The notes under the pieces are model-generated. The model searched no databases. It was not told where the DNA came from and saw only the letters and a program-made list of their open reading frames with translations. From positions 428,140,063-428,204,062 of the forward strand of contig NC_069657.1 in the NCBI RefSeq assembly GCF_027244095.1: a stretch of DNA of 64,000 nt, in the 5' to 3' direction. Numbering within the stretch: the first letter of the stretch is position 1; every line of letters begins with the position of its first letter. Position numbers and translations under genes: made by a program. Source of the stretch: Hemicordylus capensis (taxonomy: Eukaryota > Chordata > Lepidosauria > Squamata > Cordylidae). Of this stretch, positions 42,438 through 51,360 are shown piece after piece.

Positions 42438-42572
42438 CTTATCCAAGTTGTCCACATCCTCAGGGTCCAACACCTGAAACACATCCAAGTAAGAAGGAAC
42501 TGAGGGGATTTCAAACATGGTCACTGTTGTCAATATGGAGTTCAAATCAGAGTGGATGCAAGAAATTTGTAC
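42438..42572 (-). CDS. Candidate host exon 3 of 3 seen (45 codons)
   Basis: Minus-strand exon read from 42572 down to 42438. Acceptor ...CATTTTGCAG precedes it and donor AAG|GTACTTGG follows. It is open in phase 0 and encodes VQISCIHSDLNSILTTVT, then IPSVPSYLDVFQVLDPEDVD. Length 135 nt, a multiple of three, and in phase with the two exons upstream. The residue mix is that of an ordinary folded protein and not of a repeat. A further strong acceptor (polypyrimidine then CCTTCAG) occurs just downstream at about 42328, but the frame there ends within about 25 codons beside a CR1 tail, so the next exon is uncertain. The product is not recognised. Confidence 0.65.
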
Positions 42573-42718
42573 CTGCAAAATGTTTAACAATCAAATCATA
42601 GCAGGCAGAGCAACAAGTACGTTTCCCTGTTATTACTATCAAAAAATATACTTTAAAATGAACTCTCACCTGCACATTATCAGGTTCAGCCCAAATTTTA
42701 TTCCATTTTCATTCTAGC

Positions 42719-42920
42719 CATTGTCTGACTAGGACCGGGAAGACCCGAGTTCGAATCCCCATTCAGCCATGAAACTCACTGGGTGACTTTGGGCTGGTCA
42801 TGTATATCTCAGCCTAACCTACCTCACAGGGTTGTTGTGAGGATAAAAATAACCATGTACACCACTCTGAGCTCCTCAGAAGAGAAGGACATAAGCATAA
42901 AATAAATAAATAAAATAAAT
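42719..42920 (+). mobile_element. Sauria-type tRNA SINE inside a host intron
   Basis: TGACTAGGACCGGGAAGACC, CGAGTTCGAATCCCC (B box), GAAACTCACTGGGTGACTTT, CTCACAGGGTTGTTGTGAGG, tail AAGCATAAAATAAATAAA. Lies between candidate exons 2 and 3. Confidence 0.92.
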
Positions 42921-42947
42921 TATACCAAGGAACTGAATGAGCCTTAC

Positions 42948-43064
42948 AGGAGGTTTCTTTATTCCAAAGAACCACTCAGGTGGTGTCAGCATCACCAGTA
43001 CTGTATTGTCCATCAAATCCTCAGTGACATTCTGGAAACCAACAGGATCTACCACTCTGTGGAT
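42948..43064 (-). CDS. Candidate host exon 2 of 3 seen (39 codons)
   Basis: Minus-strand exon from 43064 to 42948, 117 nt. Acceptor TTTGCTGGTCCTTCAG, donor CCT|GTAAGGC. Phase-0 translation IHRVVDPVGFQNVTEDLM, then DNTVLVMLTPPEWFFGIKKP P. NVT is a possible N-glycosylation site. It follows exon 1 directly in frame after a 150-bp intron and precedes exon 3 after a 375-bp intron that holds a Sauria SINE. No family recognised. The combination of three in-phase exons with canonical borders and no stops argues for real or recently lost coding sequence. Confidence 0.65.
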
Positions 43065-43214
43065 CTGAAGGACCAGCAAATAGGCTCCCCGCCATAGCAG
43101 GCATCAGTTGCTAAAACTCTGAACTTCACCAGATAACCAGGCCAAACTCTTGGGTCACTTGAAGCTCACTTTGGTCCCTTCCCACTCCTCACTCTCACCC
43201 CTCAGACTACTTAC

Positions 43215-43328
43215 CAAGACCAGCAGGGGCAAGGAGAAAAGGCTTTGGTCTTTCTCTTTGCCCCCCACCATGAGAGAGCAAACAGACTGGAACTGGTAGT
43301 CTTTTCCAAGGCTGCGGTCATTGTTAGC
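43215..43328 (-). CDS. Candidate host exon 1 of 3 seen (38 codons)
   Basis: Minus-strand exon from 43328 to 43215, 114 nt. Acceptor CTTTTTTTAG, donor CTTG|GTAAGTAG (a near-ideal donor). Phase-0 translation ANNDRSLGKDYQFQSVCS, then LMVGGKEKDQSLFSLPLLVL. An in-frame TAG lies within the acceptor itself, so the open frame starts exactly at the splice site. It is probably internal, because no start codon or upstream exon was found in the 1 kb beyond. Product unknown; a secreted or membrane ectodomain is a guess from the mix of Cys and short hydrophobic strands. Confidence 0.65.
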
Positions 43329-44388
43329 CTAAAAAAAGACAACAGATCTCAGGATCACCTGTGCATATCCCAGGACTCCATGGGAAAAGGTTAAAAAGTG
43401 CCATTTTTAAAGTCAACCTATAGGCAGCTGCTTGCTCCCTTGTACGAATATTGAAGCAGGCCTGATCTTGTACCATCTTGAAGCAGGTCTGAAAGTGTTT
43501 GAGCAAATCGGGGGCCCTTCAGAAACTCTGAAGTGGTCCCTGAAGTGAAGAAGCACTGATTTGCACAAGCCTATGGTTTACATTGCCGATATTCAATAAA
43601 GGAAGGGTTTTTTAAAAAAAAGCATATATTCTGGTTTCACATTCTGTGATATATGGTGCTATCAAAACTCTCCAGTATTTCACATAGCAAATTCTTGCTG
43701 CCATTATTACATATGCAATTAATTCTTGATATTGAATTAATAATTTTCCTTTGGTTAAGATGAATTCAATCATCCAAAAATCTTTGGTTTAAAATGGTTT
43801 ACATGTTTACTTTTGCTCTAAAAAGCATGGAAATTGCTGGTTAAGGTGCTCATCTTAATTGCCATACCATGTAAACTGTAAAGACCTTATATATTATATA
43901 CAATAATATATATTGTATATTATACAGTAATATAAATAAAAATACCACACTTTGCCTTTGTGTTTCAGCTGGACATTGGATGGGGGAAGGAAGCATTCAG
44001 AAATTCAACAGATGCAGCTTCCTCAATCACTTCCTAGAGATAGTCAAGCTACAATAGACATTGATTTAATACAGTTGAAGGAGAGGATACTATTCAATAC
44101 TACCAAAAATGTTTGTTCAAAGATTGCCCTCGCTTTCATCTCAGCCCAGGTGGTAGTTTTGATTCAAATAGCAAGGGCGGAATCACATAAATTAAGAAGT
44201 CAGGAAAGCTTTTGCCTATGAAGAAGAGAGATTTAAAGAAGGAAAGGGAAGTTGCTTGATCAACAGAGAAGGAAAGATCATTCCAGGAACAAATTAATTA
44301 AAGTACATCAGGATTCTCAGTTCAAGTTAATTATCTACTCTTTCTGCTGGCAGTTGACCTGAAATTAATCTACAGTTTATATGAATTA

Positions 44389-44391
<3 letters not shown>
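43329..44391. other. AT-rich DNA upstream of the candidate gene fragment
   Basis: No further exon recognised. 43860-43945 is an AT-rich patch with ATATTATATACAATAATATA. The rest is single-copy. Confidence 0.4.

Positions 44392-44444
<53 letters not shown>
44392..44444. repeat. (GA)n microsatellite
   Basis: Uninterrupted GA run. Confidence 0.97.
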
Positions 44445-44446
<2 letters not shown>

Positions 44447-44717
44447 GTTATTGTACTGGGGTATAGTTACATAATTATTTTTAATTCAAGGCAATGGTTT
44501 AATTAAATACTTGCACAAAACCAAGCTTTTTCAGGAAATTTGGCAATTACAATCAATTTAAATGTAGAGCTACATTAATATGATGACAAGCCCAGTAATA
44601 ACAATAACACAAACCTAAGTAATTGTAGGCAAATGTTGAACAGATGTGTAAATAGAAGGCTATATTATCATTATTATATACCATGCCAGAGTGTACTAAG
44701 AACCTCCTAGTTGAAAT
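44445..44717. other. AT-rich single-copy DNA
   Basis: Nothing recognised. Confidence 0.4.
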
Positions 44718-44725
44718 GCTGATAC

Positions 44726-45119
44726 TAGGGATGTGCACAAATCGGCCAGGCTGGTTCAGTTTTGGCACCGGTAGAACTGAACCCACACAATTTATGTGGT
44801 CATGCCATGCGAAGGCCTCTGTGCATGCTCGGAGGACATTGAAATGGCCCCCGTGCGTGCACAGAGGACTGAACTAGGCCAAAGAAGGCCTGAACCGCAC
44901 TGCCACCAATCCGGGCTACTCTGGGGGAGGCTGGCGGGGGTGAGGGGAGTACTAAATTGTACTAAATTGGGAGTACCTCCAGTGACTGTTGCTGGTGTAT
45001 ATCTTATGTTTCTTTTTGGATTGTGAGCCCTTTGCGGACAGGGATCCATCTTATTTATTTATTATTTCTTTGTGTAAACCACCCTGAGCCATTTTTGGAA
45101 GGGCAGTTTAGAAATCAAA

Positions 45120-45152
<33 letters not shown>

Positions 45153-45309
45153 GAATTACTCCCCTCCCACCCCCTCTAGGTTTAGGGAAGCCCTTGTCCC
45201 TTTACTGGTAAAGGGGAATCCTCACCATATTTGAGCTAGCTCGGTTTGAACCAAGTCCAGTCTGGTTCTGCCCCGAACCTGTTGAACCGGACCAGCTCAC
45301 ACACCCCTA
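44726..45309. mobile_element. hAT element, TAGGGATGTGCA family, with a LINE tail inside
   Basis: Ends TAGGGATGTGCACAAATCGG and CACACACCCCTA. TSD GCTGATAC / GCTGATCC (44718-44725, 45310-45317), 7 of 8. About 44985-45150 is a sense LINE 3' end (TTTTTGGATTGTGAGCCCTT, GGGCAGTTTAGAAATC, then (AAATA)n) inserted into the hAT. Confidence 0.9.
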
Positions 45310-45670
45310 GCTGATCCCATTTTATGTTTGTACTTTGGTACACCTACTCAGATACAAAATATATGTCAATTAAAAACATTTGGGGACTCAAGTCTGAGAA
45401 CAACAAACAACACCAAATATTTATATACGACTTTTCAACAAAGGTTTCCAAAGTGGTTAACATAGAGAAATAATAAATAAATAAATAAGATGGATCCCTG
45501 CCCACAAAGGGCTCACAATCTAGAAAGAATTGAAACATAAGACAGACACCAGCAACAGTCACTGGAGGGGTACTGTGCTGGGGGTGGATAGGGTCAGTTG
45601 CTCTCCCCCTGCTGAATAAAGAGAATCACCACGTTAAAAAGGTGCCTCTTTGCTCAGTTAGCAGGGTGAG
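45310..45670. mobile_element. Dispersed LINE-like tail repeat
   Basis: 45405-45540 (AAATATTTATATACGACTTT, AAGGGCTCACAATCTAGAAA) and 45540-45665 (GACACCAGCAACAGTCACTG, GTTAAAAAGGTGCCTCTTTG) form one element also seen at 29.56, 31.73 and 50.86 kb. Confidence 0.6.
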
Positions 45671-46672
45671 AACCCTGACTTATGGTATCATCAAGTTTAT
45701 GCTGGGGGAAAGCCATGATCCACAATGAAGTATACACACACACACACACACACACAACCAGATTTATTTTTGGAGATCTAATAGTCATCTTGCATTTTGG
45801 GGAAGTGCTGAGGACATTGACCTGTACTTTTCTGGAAAAAGAACTTAGCTGATTGAAGCCTTCTGCTTCACAATGTGCCAAAGAATAAGCCCATTGAAAT
45901 AGATTCTTCTTTCAACACATTTTTGATGACTGAGTTTTGCCTTTGGAATGGCTTAACAGTCAAAACAATCTACATAGCATTTAAATCCACCTCTTCCCCA
46001 CCCCAGGTTCTCATGTTGTCGAAGGCTTCCAAGGTTCTTTCCAAGCAGTTGGACCAAACAAAATCATATTTACTTTTAGGAGGCGTAGAATGTGTCCATT
46101 TGATTGATTGCAGACATTTTCTTGTAAAAGAGACACATTCTCTATGTGAGTAAACCAAGCAACTATGCGTGCACCCATCTTTCTAGAAAACCAAATATCC
46201 AAGGGCTAGGAGAGCCAAAGAAATCTTGCAAATTATACTAACACAGATCAATCCCGCCCCCACCCCTGCCCTGTTCTGCAAATTCTGCCTCTTTAGCCAA
46301 GGTTTTATATACTTTCTACCTAAAACAAAACAAAAAAATATGCACCAGGATAACTCAGATTTTGAACCAGGAAAAGTTAAATACATCCTGTAAAAATGAA
46401 TACAAATGTGCAAATATGCTTATTTTGCATATTTTGTTTTGCTTTGGCCAGGCATGGAGGGGGGTGTATAGAGGTCTCCTATGTGCCTAATTACTGGAAA
46501 TCCTACAGAACGTCCTCCCAACTTCAGAGCTTTCAGGAGTCATTGCCTTCGCTTTCCCCTCTTCTCAGCAAGGACTAGAAACATGCCTTTTAAAAAGACA
46601 TGAAAGCTGAGTTTCTCAGAATACTTAATTCCACATCAATTATTCAGTTACAGTTGTATGAATATTATTGAC
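45671..46672. other. Single-copy DNA with a (CA)n
   Basis: (CA)n at about 45732-45757. No exon or repeat recognised in the remainder. Confidence 0.4.
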
Positions 46673-47116
46673 ATAGGCCCGGTTCATACATGATGGGAAA
46701 CTGGAAGTCCCTTCACCATCGGTTCCCAAACCTGAATGTACAAACAAGGGAATTACAGGTTGTTGTTTTTTTTAAATGGACCCGCAGTTCCACTCCCCAA
46801 ACTGCATTTTGTCATCTTCAGTTCTCTCAGAGTTTCATTCACTCAGCTTCCAGTTTGCCTGTGCCAATGTTACATATTATGAACGCTGGCACACAGTTCC
46901 ACCACTCTAAAATGGGAGTTAAGGGAGGAAGTTCCTCCCTCGCTCCAGCTCCTATTGGCTGTGCAGGCTGTCCTTCAGGAAAGAAGGAAGCCTGCACAGC
47001 CACAACCCCACCTCTTTGAGGTCTCCCCCACTGCAGAGAGACTGCTCTCCTGAACATGCAAACGCATACGAGAGAGAGTGGGGGTAGGGGGTTCTGAGTT
47101 ATGTATGACCCGGGCC
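46673..47116. mobile_element. Non-autonomous DNA transposon, unknown family
   Basis: Inverted ends GGCCCGGTTCATACATGATG and TATGTATGACCCGGGCC, about 17 bases. The interior holds GGAAACTGGAAGTCCCTTCA and an inverted-type GTTCCTCCCTCGCTCC region. TSD not clear. Confidence 0.6.
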
Positions 47117-47543
47117 ATTGTTTATGGTCTTTGGGTGACCTGTATTCACATAACTTGGGACTGTAGGCTGGAGTATTTTCCTGAGCAGTAAAGTATTCTC
47201 AAGGTCCCACCCACCCATACTGGTCATTGGTCCCTTCCAAGCAGGAAGATCTAGAAAAAGCTTCCTGTATATAATCTGGGACTTTTCCTGGGCAGCAACA
47301 GTCTCCTGACTCTGATATATTTTTGGGGTGCTCATTGGTCTTGACTATTATCTTGCTCAATCCAGACACAGACCTGGTGCTGTTCCAGAGGAACAGGAAA
47401 CACAGTGAACTTGTGCATCTGAAGCTGCTCTAAAACTGCTGTATTCTGAGGCTGCTCTATGGTGAGGCTTAAAACACAGCTTTTTGAAAAGCAGCCTTTC
47501 GAAGTTGCATAGCAAGGAGTTGCAGATGTAATTTCTATTGGTT
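47117..47543. other. Single-copy DNA, nothing recognised
   Basis: Ends with the left target duplication of the following hAT element. Confidence 0.4.
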
Positions 47544-47551
47544 ATGGGCAA

Positions 47552-47943
47552 CAGAGGCGTAACTAGGGAAAATGGCGCCCGGGGCAAGCACTGAAATGGC
47601 GCCCCCCGCACACACCCCCGCGCCACAACATACTACATTATACTTAGGTTTTTCCTCACAAGCGCCCGCCGCCGCTGCCAAGCCAGGCCACTGACTGGCC
47701 GCCAGGCGCCAGCAAAGCAATGGGGGGGGGGGGCGCGGGCGGCGCGGAAGGGACCGCTCGTGGGGGATGGGCTGCCTACGCGCTCCCTTGACTGCTGCAG
47801 CGCTGCTGCACTGAGCAGGAAAGATTTGTATTAACAAAAAATTAAAAATTTTTTTTTTTGTCATGTCGGCGCCCCCCATGTGACCAGAAAAGATGGTGCC
47901 CGGGGCACATGCCCCCCCTGCCCCCCCTATAGTTACGCCTCTG
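47552..47943. mobile_element. hAT-type element, CAGAGGCGTAAC ends, 392 bp
   Basis: Ends CAGAGGCGTAACTAGGG and CCTATAGTTACGCCTCTG. Perfect TSD ATGGGCAA at 47544-47551 and 47944-47951. The interior has AATGGCGCCCGGGGCA and its inverted counterpart GGTGCCCGGGGCACATG around a GC-rich core and a T-run. No transposase. Confidence 0.93.
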
Positions 47944-47951
47944 ATGGGCAA

Positions 47952-48058
47952 CACTGCAATATATGCTAACTGGGCAAAGAGGCACCCATTTAACATGGAG
48001 ATTTTCTTTATTTAGCGGGGGAGAGTAACTGACCCTATCCACCCGCAGCAAAGTAGTT
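47952..48058 (-). mobile_element. Dispersed LINE-like tail repeat, antisense
   Basis: GCTAACTGGGCAAAGAGGCA, GAGATTTTCTTTATTTAGCG, GGGAGAGTAACTGACCCTAT. Reverse of the repeat at 45.58 kb. Confidence 0.6.
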
Positions 48059-48065
48059 CCAGTTA

Positions 48066-48101
<36 letters not shown>

Positions 48102-48554
48102 CGTGCCCAGGATTTGGCGGTGGAACTCTTGTGACACGCTGCGAGAGTTCCGAAGTGAGGACTGAGGAGAAGAGGGGAAGAAAGTGCTGGCGGTGGCTGG
48201 CTGGCCGGCCGGCGGAGGAGGGGGGAGAGAAAGGCAGTGGTGGTGCGTGGCAGAGGAGGGGGGAGAGAAAGGCGGCGGTGGGCAGCGGGTGGGGGAAAGA
48301 AAGGCGGCGGCAGGAGGGCGGGGGGAGAGAAAAGCGGCGGCGGCGGCAGGCTGATGGGAGGGATTAAAAGTGGCGGCGGGGCCCTTGGCCTCCCGCCACG
48401 ACTCTGTCTGGGGGGAGGAACAGGAGGGGAGGAGGGCTGGAGAGCACGGGCTGGAGGGAAGGGGAAGAGAGGAGAGACCGAGGCAGGAGGAAGAGGGAGG
48501 GGGAAACAGCCGGCCCCAAAGTGCTGCACAGATGCTCTGTGCGGGGTTGGCTAG
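48059..48554 (+). mobile_element. Helitron unit 1 of a head-to-tail array (5' end lost)
   Basis: The 3' terminus is diagnostic: the hairpin GCACAGA-TGC-TCTGTGC, eight bases, then CTAG. The 5' part runs into a (CT)n at 48069-48098 and lacks the TC start. The body is GGCGG-rich with a 25-60 base irregular repeat (AGGAGGGGGGAGAGAAAGGC). It also keeps AACTCTTGTGACACGCTGCG and GAGAGTTCCG, echoing CTCTTGCGAGAGTTCGCGAG of the 38.9-kb Helitron. Open frames are compositional. Confidence 0.75.
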
Positions 48555-49871
48555 TCCTCTATAATAAAAGCCTTGGGTGTACTCCCGTGTCTCTGCGCCC
48601 GTGTCTTCCTCGGCTGTTCTGGGCATGCGCGGAGCACATTCCCAGAATGTCCGAGGAAGATACGGCCACAGGCACTAGGCGGCCATGTTGAGGAGAGCGG
48701 CGGGCCGAGAACGGCCTACGGGGAGGGCAGAGGCGGCAGTGGTGGGTCCAGCCCGGCCGCAGGGAGAGGAGAGGAGGCGGCGGCGGGTCTGGCCCACCGG
48801 CCGAAAAGAACAGGGGCGACGGCAGCGGGTCTGGCCCGGCCGCAAGGAGAGCAGAGGCGGCAGGTCCAGCTTCTCTGCAGTTCCTTGAGGCTTCTCCGCA
48901 AGCTCGGCCCCAGGGCGCCGGCGCTGCTGCTGTGTCCCACCCCAACCCATGGCCGGTGTGTGGGGTGCGCCTGGGCAGGAGCAGTGAGGGAAAGTCCCCA
49001 GAGGAGAAGCCGCAGCAGCTGCTGCTGCCAACAGAATGGGTACGGTGCTGTCGCTGTTGCCCGGTACGCCAGAGAAAAGCGGCGTCGGCAGTGTCCTGCC
49101 GCCTCCTCCTCTCTAACTGTCACTGCCCAGGCTGCGGCCTGTGGCATTGGCAAGGCCTGAGAAGGGAACGCGGGCGGTTTCTGACGGGGTCTGCTCTGTG
49201 CTGCGAGCCAGGGACTCCCCCTTGCCGTCGTCTGCGGGTGGGAAAGAAGCAGCTAGGCCACGGCTCTGAGGCAGGCTCCGCCGGAGGAACTGTCCCCTTT
49301 AGGGACTGTGACCCCTTTCCTGTTAGGGAACCGCTCTGGGGCGAGGAGGCTGCCTTTAAGACCCTCTGGTTGGTGTGGGTAGGAGCAGCATCCCTGGCTC
49401 CCGCTCCAGGTCCCTCCTTCCGGGCTGGCTTAATTTAGTGCCCCCACCCCATATGTACTAGATGGTGTGCTTCCATTGAAAGAGGAGTGGGGCAGGGGGA
49501 GTGGGGGAGGGGGAGGGGCAAGAGGGAGTGGGGGAGGGGGAGGGGCAAGAGGGAGTGGGGGAGGGGAAGGGCAAGAGGGAGTGGGCCAGGGGGAGGGGGA
49601 AGGGCAAGAGGGAGTGGGGCAGGGCGGAGGGGGAAGGGCAAGAGGGAGTGGGGCATGGGGAGGGGAAGGGAAGGGCAAGAGGGAGTTGGGAAGGGGGAGG
49701 GGGAAGGGCAAGAGAGTGGGGTGGGAGGGAGTGGAAGCGAGACAAGAGTGTGGGGCAGAAGGGAGGGAGGGAGAGTGGGGCAGTACTCTCAGAAAAGGAA
49801 ATACAGATCTGACAAACGTATCTACACAACCCTACTAGCGCACGTTATTTTAACAGGCTTAAAATTACTAG
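48555..49871 (+). mobile_element. Helitron unit 2, complete ends, 1317 bp
   Basis: 5' terminus TCCTCTATAATAAAAGCCTT begins at the base after the CTAG of unit 1. 3' terminus: GCACGTTATTTTAACAGGC hairpin region, then TTAAAATTACTAG. Near the 5' end (48603-48660) is an inverted repeat, CTTCCTCGGCTGTTCTGGG / CCCAGAATGTCCGAGGAAG. The interior is CpG-rich, with long frames on both strands (plus 48573-49160, 48932-49438) lacking any known domain. 49480-49730 is a G-rich minisatellite. Confidence 0.85.
49480..49735. repeat. G-rich minisatellite inside Helitron unit 2
   Basis: About seven units of 26-37 bases built on GGGCAAGAGGGAGTGGGG. G-runs on one strand could form quadruplexes. Confidence 0.85.
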
Positions 49872-50754
49872 TATATATATATAATTCTCTAAAGCATACC
49901 CATGGGTAATCCCCTTGTATGGCAGCTCTCACGAGAGTTCACAAGCTGAAGCACCATGGTGATTGGGCAGTGGGTATTCCATATGCAGATAAAGAGAAGC
50001 AGCATGTGGCACCGTGGTGATTGGGCAGTCGGGATTCCATATGCAGATAGGGAGGAGGAGCCTGTGATGGTTAAGGTCACTTGGAATGCAATTATTACTG
50101 GTTGGAAGATGTTCTTGATTGTAGAGGAGATGAATCTATATATATAAAAGGACAGTGGGCAGGGATCTGCGGGGTCGTGAGGGAGGAAAGAGCCCCTTCA
50201 AGAGAATTAGATGAGGAAACAAGATGAACAAGATCTGTTAACTCAGGAAGGTGGGGGAAAGAGAAAGAGGAGGGGAAGAAAGACAGAGGGGAAGAGTGAG
50301 TAGAGGAGAGCGAAAGAGAGAGAAAGAAGAGGGGGGGAGAGAAAGAAGGAAGGGTGAGAGATGGACCTGAGCCTGTCAGAGGCCTGAGGGGAATGAGTGG
50401 CCATGGCAGCAGCGGCAGGAAAGAAGGGCCTGGTCAACTGCTGCTGCTGCTGCTCCTGTGGGGAAGAGCAGGAGTGGGGCTCAGGTGAGGGTGGGGGGCT
50501 TTCTGGGGATAGGGGGCTGCAGCTTGGCCAATAGGCACCAGCAATGCTACAGCTGCAACCAAGGGGGTGAGGGGGTGGAGTAAAGGGGTAGAGGAGTGAC
50601 CAAGATGGGTGAGGGGGGTGGACACAATGGGATGGAGGAGGAGGAGCAGGAGTGAGGCTCAGGTGAGGGTGGAGAGATCTCTGAGGTGAGGGGGGCTGTG
50701 GCAGGGAGAGCAATCAAGTACTAGCGCACAGATGTTCTGCACGAGTTAAGCTAG
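49872..50754 (+). mobile_element. Helitron unit 3, 883 bp
   Basis: Starts TATATATATATAATTCTCT directly after the CTAG of unit 2 and ends with GCACAGATGTTCTGCAC, GAGTTAAG, CTAG, then T. Its sequence follows the 38.9-kb Helitron throughout (CACCATGGTGATTGGGCAGT twice, TATATATAAAAGGACAGTGG, GAAGAGCAGGAGTGGGGCTC). Only its second base differs from the expected TC start. Confidence 0.85.
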
Positions 50755-50962
50755 TTTATTGATTTCTCTGTGTAAACTGCTTTGGAAACTTTTTTTGAAA
50801 AACGGTATATAAATAATAAATAAATTATATATAAATAAAACATAAAATAGACACCAAGGAATGCTGTGCTGGGGATGGATAGGGCCAGTTGCTCTCCCCC
50901 TGCTAAATAAAAGGAATCAACACTTTAAAAAGGTGCCTCTTTGCTCAGTTAGCAGGGGACAG
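50755..50962 (+). mobile_element. L2-type tail and dispersed LINE-like tail
   Basis: 50755-50845 is a sense LINE tail (TGTGTAAACTGCTTTGGAAA, CGGTATATAAATAATAAATA). 50860-50960 is the GCCAGTTGCTCTCCCCCTGC / AAAAAGGTGCCTCTTTGCTC repeat. Confidence 0.65.
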
Positions 50963-51004
50963 TATGAAGGAATTGTCCTGTAACTTAGGACCATAAGAAA
51001 TGTG

Positions 51005-51165
51005 ATGCACCTATGAAGTTACCCTATACAAAGTCAGAACATTGATCCATCTAGAGCAGTACTGTCTGTTCCTGACTGGCAGAAATGATCCAGGTCTTTC
51101 TCAACATCTGCTACCTGAGTGAGATTCCTTTAACTGATGATACTCAAAACTGCACCGGAGACCTT
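51005..51165 (-). mobile_element. CR1-tail SINE, old antisense fragment
   Basis: ACAAAGTCAGAACATTGATC and GTCTGTTCCTGACTGGCAG match the reversed tail with many changes. Confidence 0.55.
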
Positions 51166-51167
51166 AG

Positions 51168-51360
51168 AGGATGGAGCCACAGCTCAGCTGTAGAGCATCT
51201 GCTTTGCACACAGAAGGTTCCAGGTTGATTCAGTGGCATCTCCAGGCCGGGCTGAGAAAGGCTTCTGCCTGAAACCTTGGAGAGCCATTGACAGTCAGTG
51301 TGGACAATACTAAGCTAGATGGACCAATGGTCTGTCTGATTCCACAGCTTCCTATATTCA
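51168..51360 (+). mobile_element. tRNA-derived SINE with CR1 tail, sense
   Basis: GGATGGAGCCACAGCTCAGC (A-box region), AGAAGGTTCCAGGTTGATTC, AACCTTGGAGAGCCATTGAC, GGACCAATGGTCTGTCTGAT. Short form without the 5S module. Confidence 0.85.

Noticed and set aside
48573-49438. Long plus-strand frames suggesting a gene
   Set aside because: They lie wholly inside a Helitron with defined ends, in CpG-rich sequence, without any domain; at most captured non-coding DNA.
49480-49735. CRISPR-like regular array
   Set aside because: Units vary in length and have no distinct spacers; it is a G-rich minisatellite in vertebrate DNA.
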